DNA of 64,000 bases from Saccharothrix syringae (GTDB lineage Bacteria; Actinomycetota; Actinomycetes; Mycobacteriales; Pseudonocardiaceae), in the NCBI RefSeq assembly GCF_009498035.1, contig NZ_CP034550.1, positions 2,232,001 through 2,296,000 of the forward strand. The letters run 5' to 3'. This document shows positions 60,150-64,000 of this stretch, piece by piece. Made by a program: the position numbers and the translations under genes. The notes beneath the pieces are model-generated. The model was given only the letters and a program-made list of their open reading frames with translations. It had not been told where the DNA came from and searched no databases. Each line of letters begins with the position of its first letter. Positions within the stretch are counted from its first letter, which is position 1.

Positions 60150-61571
60150 GTGAGAACGACACTTGTGGCCCTGGTCGCGGGCCTGATGGCGACCCTGGCC
60201 CCGCTGCCCGCCGCCCACGCCGAACCGGCCGTCGACCCAGCCGCCTTCGACACCTACCTCACCGACGCCCTGCACGACACCGGCCTACCCGGCCTGGCGG
60301 CGGTGGTGACGCAAGGCGACCGGATCGTCCACGCCGCCGGCTACGGGCACGACTCGGACGGCAACCCGGTCACCGCCGACACCCCGATGCGCGTCGCGTC
60401 GCTGAGCAAGTCGTTCACCGCCCTCGCGGTGATGACGCTCGTCGAGGACGGCCGAGTCGCGCTGGACGAACCGGTGGCGCGGCAGCTACCCGGCTTCACC
60501 ATGGCCGACCCGCGGTACGAGCGGGTGACCGTGCGCCACCTGCTCAACCAGACCTCCGGGTTCTCCGACACCACGATCGATGTCGAGGACCTGGCCGGTT
60601 CCGGGTCGCTCGCCGGGTACGTCGCCGGGCTCGCCGACCAGGCGCTGGCCGACGACCCCGGCACGCGGTACCGGTACTGCAACGCCAACTACGAGGTCGC
60701 GGCCCGGCTGGTGGAGGTGGCGAGCGGTCAGGGCTTCGCCGACTACCTGCGGTCGGCGGTGTTCGGTCCGCTCGGCATGGGGAGCAGCGGGGTCACCGAG
60801 GCCGAGGTGCGGCCGGCGGACGGCTACATCTCGCTGTTCGGGGCGTGGCTGCCGCGCGCCGAGCTGCGGGGGCTCCGCGGCTCCAGCGGCGCGGGCGGGG
60901 TGATCACCACCGCCGCCGACATGGGCAGGTGGCTGATCTCCCAGACCGGCAACGGCGTGCCGCTGGTGTCGCCGGACGGGCTGCGCACGATGCACGCCTC
61001 GTCCGACGTGGCCGACTACGCCATGGGCTGGGCGCCGGACGAGGACCTGGACGTGCTCGTGCACTCCGGCAACCTGTTCACCTACACGGCGGCGCAGGCG
61101 ATCGACCCGGCCACCGGCTACGGGTTCGCCGTGCTGGCCAACAGCGCCGCGCTGCAGGACGACACGTACGCCGTCCTCCAAGGGCTGCTGGCCATCAGCC
61201 GGGGGCGGGCACCCGGCGAGGTCGGTGGCGGGCGGCAGCTGTTCGAGCTGGTGCTGGGCCTGCTCGCGCTGGTGGCGCTGGGGCTCGGGGTGCTGGGCGT
61301 GCGACGTGCCGGGACGTGGGCGCGACGCCGGGCGGGCACGCCCACGTGGCGTGCGGCGCTGCGGTGCGCACCCGCGCTGCTGCCGGTGGCCGTGCTCGTC
61401 GGCTACCCCGACCTGCTGTCCGTGCTGATGGGCGGTCGGGCGGTCACCTGGGCGCAGCTGACCTACTTCCCGCTGCCCCTGACGGTCGCGGTGGTCGTCG
61501 CGGCGGCGGCCGGTGCGACGGTGGTGGTGGCCCGTGCCGTGCGGCTGCGCTCGGCGCGGACGGCGGCCTGA
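60150..61571 (+). CDS. membrane-anchored beta-lactamase-fold serine hydrolase
   Basis: 473 residues from GTG 60150. The start is uncertain: the good GGAG site at 60124 is 21 bp away. Signal peptide (TLVALVAGLMATLAPLPAAH, cleaved near AHA). Catalytic part: RVASLSKSF (SxxK), YRYCNANYEV (YxN) and VLVHSGNLF (HSG). LLNQTSGFSD and DYAMGWAPDEDL are typical of the class C-like family. After residue about 365 come three membrane helices (LVLGLLALVALGLGVLG, LLPVAVLVGYPDLLSVLM, LTVAVVVAAAAGATVVVA). It probably acts on the outer face as a DD-peptidase or esterase. It is possibly co-transcribed with the two-component genes behind it (36-bp gap). Confidence 0.85.
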   Translation: MRTTLVALVAGLMATLAPLPAAHAEPAVDPAAFDTYLTDALHDTGLPGLAAVVTQGDRIVHAAGYGHDSDGNPVTADTPMRVASLSKSFTALAVMTLVEDGRVALDEPVARQLPGFTMADPRYERVTVRHLLNQTSGFSDTTIDVEDLAGSGSLAGYVAGLADQALADDPGTRYRYCNANYEVAARLVEVASGQGFADYLRSAVFGPLGMGSSGVTEAEVRPADGYISLFGAWLPRAELRGLRGSSGAGGVITTAADMGRWLISQTGNGVPLVSPDGLRTMHASSDVADYAMGWAPDEDLDVLVHSGNLFTYTAAQAIDPATGYGFAVLANSAALQDDTYAVLQGLLAISRGRAPGEVGGGRQLFELVLGLLALVALGLGVLGVRRAGTWARRRAGTPTWRAALRCAPALLPVAVLVGYPDLLSVLMGGRAVTWAQLTYFPLPLTVAVVVAAAAGATVVVARAVRLRSARTAA

Positions 61572-61607
61572 GAGACTGCCTGGCGGCAGGTCGGGGAGGG
61601 GGATCGG

Positions 61608-62708
61608 GTGGTCAACGGCGTGGCGCTGGCGGTGCTCGCGGTGGCGGGTGTGCTCAACGGTCTGGGGCTGGACTCGGTGCCGCTGTGGCGGCAACTGCTG
61701 TTCGTGGTGCTCGCGATCCTCGCCTACCTGCACGGACGGCACCTGCCGGTACCGCGCGGCTGGGTGGTGCTCGTGGTCGGCGGCGCGGTGGGACTGGTGG
61801 TCACGGCGGTGCGCCCGTCGGAAGGCGTCGGCGTGCTGGGTTCCCTGGGGCTGTTCGTCGCGCTGCCCCGGCTGGCCGGTCAGTTCCGGTTGCAGCAGGC
61901 CCAGCTCATCGAGGTGGGGCGGCAGCGGATCACCCAGCTGGAGCGGGAGCGCGAGTGGGTCGCCGAGCGCGCCAGGCTGCGGGAACGCGGCCGGATCGCC
62001 GCCGACGTGCACGACTCGGTCGGTCACGAGCTGGCGCTGATCGCCCTGCGCGCCGGCGCGCTGGAACTGACCGCCGACACCGAACGCGGCCGAGCGGCGG
62101 CGGCCGAGCTGCGCGCGTCGGCCGTCGCGGCCACCGACCGGCTCCGCCACGCGATCGGCGTGCTGCGCGAGGGCGCGCCGCCGCTCGAACCACCCGACGA
62201 GGAGGTGGGCGAACTGGTGGCCCGCGCCCGCCGCGCCGGCCTCCGGGTCACCCTGAGCGGGTCGCCGGGGCGGTTGCCCGCGCTCGTGGACCGGGCGGTG
62301 CACCGGGTCGTCCGGGAAGCACTGACCAACGCGGCCCGGCACGCGCCCGGCGCACCGGTGGAGGTGCGGGTCGAGCGGGCCAGGACCGAGTTGGTGGTGA
62401 CCGTGACCAACCCGCTCGTCGGACCGGGGACCGGCCTGGCGACCGCGGGCACCCAGAGCACCGCGGGCACCGCCAGGAGCGCAAGCACCACGACCACCGC
62501 CGCCACCACCACCGCGGTGACCGCACCGGATGAGACATCATCGGCCGAGGAAGACCGCCGCGACAGCGGCAACAGGGGTGGCAGCGGGCTGGCGGGCTTG
62601 GCCGAACGGGTCCGGCTGCTGGGTGGCACGCTGCGGTCCGGCCCGACCGCCGAGCGGTTCACCGTGACCGCCCACCTGCCGATCGACCCCGTGGAGCGTG
62701 ACCGGTGA
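61608..62708 (+). CDS. sensor histidine kinase (HisKA_3) with Thr/Ser insertion in the ATPase domain
   Basis: 366 residues from a GTG with GGGGAGGGGG upstream. Four N-terminal hydrophobic helices. RGRIAADVHDSVGHELALIA is the phospho-acceptor box, and VREALTNAARHAPGAPVEV is the N-box. Between VVTVTNPLVGPG and SGLAGLAERVRLLGG (G2 region) an insertion of about 60 residues, mostly T, A, S and acidic residues, replaces the usual short ATP-lid loop and the classical DNGxG (G1) motif is not obvious. The response regulator overlaps it in GTGA. The kinase may still work, but ATP binding could be altered. Confidence 0.88.
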   Translation: MVNGVALAVLAVAGVLNGLGLDSVPLWRQLLFVVLAILAYLHGRHLPVPRGWVVLVVGGAVGLVVTAVRPSEGVGVLGSLGLFVALPRLAGQFRLQQAQLIEVGRQRITQLEREREWVAERARLRERGRIAADVHDSVGHELALIALRAGALELTADTERGRAAAAELRASAVAATDRLRHAIGVLREGAPPLEPPDEEVGELVARARRAGLRVTLSGSPGRLPALVDRAVHRVVREALTNAARHAPGAPVEVRVERARTELVVTVTNPLVGPGTGLATAGTQSTAGTARSASTTTTAATTTAVTAPDETSSAEEDRRDSGNRGGSGLAGLAERVRLLGGTLRSGPTAERFTVTAHLPIDPVERDR

Positions 62709-63355
62709 TCCGGGTCCTGCTGGCCGACGACGAGGCGGTGGTCCGGGCCGGCGTGCGCGCCATCCTGGACACCGACCCCGGCATCGAGGTGGTCGCCGAG
62801 GCGGGCGACGGGCACGAGGCGATCGACCTCGCCCGCCGCCACCGCCCGGACGTCGTGCTGCTGGACGTCCGGATGCCGCGACTGGACGGCCTGACCGCCC
62901 TGCCCGAGCTGCGCAGGGCCGTGCCGGACGCGGCGGTGGCGGTGTTGACGACGTTCGACGAGGACGAGTTCGTGGCCCGGGCGCTGGGCGGCGGCGCGAA
63001 CGGGTTCCTGCTCAAGGCCGCCGACCCGCGTGAGCTGATCATCGGCGTGCGGGCGCTCGCGGACGGTGCCGCCTACCTGTCGCCGCGGATCGCCCAACGG
63101 CTCGTGGCCGAGCTGCGCGGCGGTGGGCTGTCGCGCCACGAGGGTGCCCGGGCGCGTGTCACCGCGTTGACCGCCCGGGAGCGGGACGTGCTGGCGCTGC
63201 TCGGCGAGGGCTTGTCCAACCAGTCCATCGCCCGACGGCTGACCCTGTCGGAGGGCACGGTGAAGGCGCACGTGAGCGCGATCCTCCAGGCGTTGGACGT
63301 GGAGAACCGGACGCAGGCGGCGATCCTCGCCCACGATGCCGGTCTCACGCGCTGA
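62705..63355 (+). CDS. NarL/LuxR-family response regulator
   Basis: 216 residues, GTG start. VLLADDEAVVRAGVRAIL (acidic pair), PDVVLLDVRMPRLDG (phospho-acceptor Asp), VLTTFD and GFLLKAADP (Lys) form a complete receiver. LTARERDVLALLGEGLSNQS then IARRLTLSEGTVKAHVSAIL is the GerE HTH. It is the cognate partner of the overlapping kinase. The 3' end overlaps the convergent MerR gene by 11 bp. Confidence 0.94.
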   Translation: MIRVLLADDEAVVRAGVRAILDTDPGIEVVAEAGDGHEAIDLARRHRPDVVLLDVRMPRLDGLTALPELRRAVPDAAVAVLTTFDEDEFVARALGGGANGFLLKAADPRELIIGVRALADGAAYLSPRIAQRLVAELRGGGLSRHEGARARVTALTARERDVLALLGEGLSNQSIARRLTLSEGTVKAHVSAILQALDVENRTQAAILAHDAGLTR

Positions 63356-64000
63356 GGTAGCGGTGCAGCGCGCCCGCCGCTTCGAGCATGACCAGCGCGC
63401 GGGCCGCCAGGTGCGCCTCGCGGTCGGTGATGGCGGCCCGCAGGGCCTCGGTGCCGCCCGCCGCGCGGAACTCGTCCATGATCGGCTTGATGCGCGGCAA
63501 CGGGTAGCGCGCCTGGCGCAGCATCGCCACCAGCCGGGCGTCGCGCACGTCCGCCGGTCCGTAGACGCGGTACCCGTCGGTGGTGCGGGCCGGGGCGAGC
63601 AGGCCCGCCGCCTCCCACACGCGCAACGCCGACGGCCGCACACCCAGCTTCGCGGCCAGGTCACCGACGTGCAGCCCGGCGCGCGGCACGGTGTCCGGCG
63701 GCCGCCCGGCCACCGCCTCCAACGCCTCGGCGGTGGCCTTGAGGGCTTCGCGCTGGGCGTGCGCGGCCGCGTGCGCCTCGTCGACCGCCGCCAGCGCCGT
63801 CAGCGAGTCACCGGCGTGCACGGCGCGCATGATCGTCCGGGCCACGGCCCACCCGTAGCCGCGGCCGAGCAGGCGGTAGGTCAGCAGCGCCTCGCGGTGC
63901 CGTTCACCGAACACCCGGTAGCCCGCGGGGGAGCGCTCGGCCGGGGGCAGCACGCCCGCGTCGAGGTGGTTGCGCACCTGCTGGGGCGAGATGCCCGCCG
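63345..64000 (-). CDS. tandem MerR-domain regulator, truncated by the window edge
   Basis: At least 218 residues; the start lies beyond 64000. Two MerR-like units can be seen. The first, partly outside, has QQVRNHLDAGVLPPAERSPA and GYRVFGERHREALLTYRLLG. The second has GLHVGDLAAKLGVRPSALRV, then WEAAGLLAPARTTDGYRVYG. The arrangement resembles actinomycete regulators with two HTH_MerR domains in one chain, and the linker is helical. The ligand is unknown. It converges on the response regulator gene and overlaps it at the 3' end. Confidence 0.85.
   Translation of the reverse strand, partial: AGISPQQVRNHLDAGVLPPAERSPAGYRVFGERHREALLTYRLLGRGYGWAVARTIMRAVHAGDSLTALAAVDEAHAAAHAQREALKATAEALEAVAGRPPDTVPRAGLHVGDLAAKLGVRPSALRVWEAAGLLAPARTTDGYRVYGPADVRDARLVAMLRQARYPLPRIKPIMDEFRAAGGTEALRAAITDREAHLAARALVMLEAAGALHRYLSA

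Overview
The window is very GC-rich. It has many GTG starts, four-base GTGA/ATGA gene overlaps, SARP regulators and secreted polysaccharidases with Thr-rich linkers and CBM2 modules. This points to a filamentous actinomycete, most likely of the Pseudonocardiales (Saccharothrix/Actinosynnema/Lentzea type; the genus is an inference). I found no rRNA, tRNA, CRISPR array, integrase or transposase.

Layout. (1) 1-1180: a graveyard of frameshifted remnants (a glycosyltransferase-like gene, the front of an epimerase, and an unidentified gene). (2) 1.69-11.0 kb: a compact, translationally coupled biosynthetic operon: MFS exporter, radical SAM enzyme with a four-cysteine auxiliary-cluster motif, free acyl carrier protein, ATP-grasp ligase, Gfo/Idh/MocA oxidoreductase, phosphotransferase, GT-B glycosyltransferase, stand-alone condensation-domain protein and two small unknown proteins. 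I read it as carrier-protein-tethered amino acid chemistry coupled to a sugar or cyclitol acceptor, and it matches no pathway I can name. (3) 11-27 kb: a secreted protein, an orphan LuxR regulator, two giant SARP/ATPase/TPR regulators, a DAHP-synthase-like pseudoenzyme with an internal 57-bp tandem repeat, a lipoprotein and a receptor Ser/Thr kinase. (4) 27-37 kb: small regulators, an HD protein, a MarR-controlled membrane operon with a striking inverted-repeat operator, a GT1 glycosyltransferase, a secreted beta-helix protein and an ECF sigma factor with its DGPF partner. (5) 37.3-41.1 kb: a second candidate metabolite operon: SDR, class I aminotransferase, AurF-type diiron N-oxygenase and a tryptophan-2,3-dioxygenase-like haem protein. 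(6) 42-60 kb: plant-biomass enzymes (GH10-CBM2 xylanase, CBM2-GH5-Ig-CBM46-like endoglucanase, GH6 cellobiohydrolase, GH92 alpha-mannosidase), mixed with a two-component system, an S4 protein, a serine hydrolase and a MarR/MFS/MFS drug-export set sharing an operator-like motif. (7) 60-64 kb: a membrane-anchored beta-lactamase-fold protein, a second two-component system and a tandem MerR regulator cut by the window edge.

How it works together. The two SARPs and the LuxR protein lie just downstream of operon 2 and are the natural candidates to control it; the phosphotransferase and MFS protein could give self-resistance and export. The hydrolases carry palindromes typical of sugar-responsive repression upstream (GAAASTTTC-like boxes for the xylanase, GAGCGCTC for the beta-helix protein), suggesting carbon-source control. 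Gene functions are from sequence motifs; pathway statements are inference.
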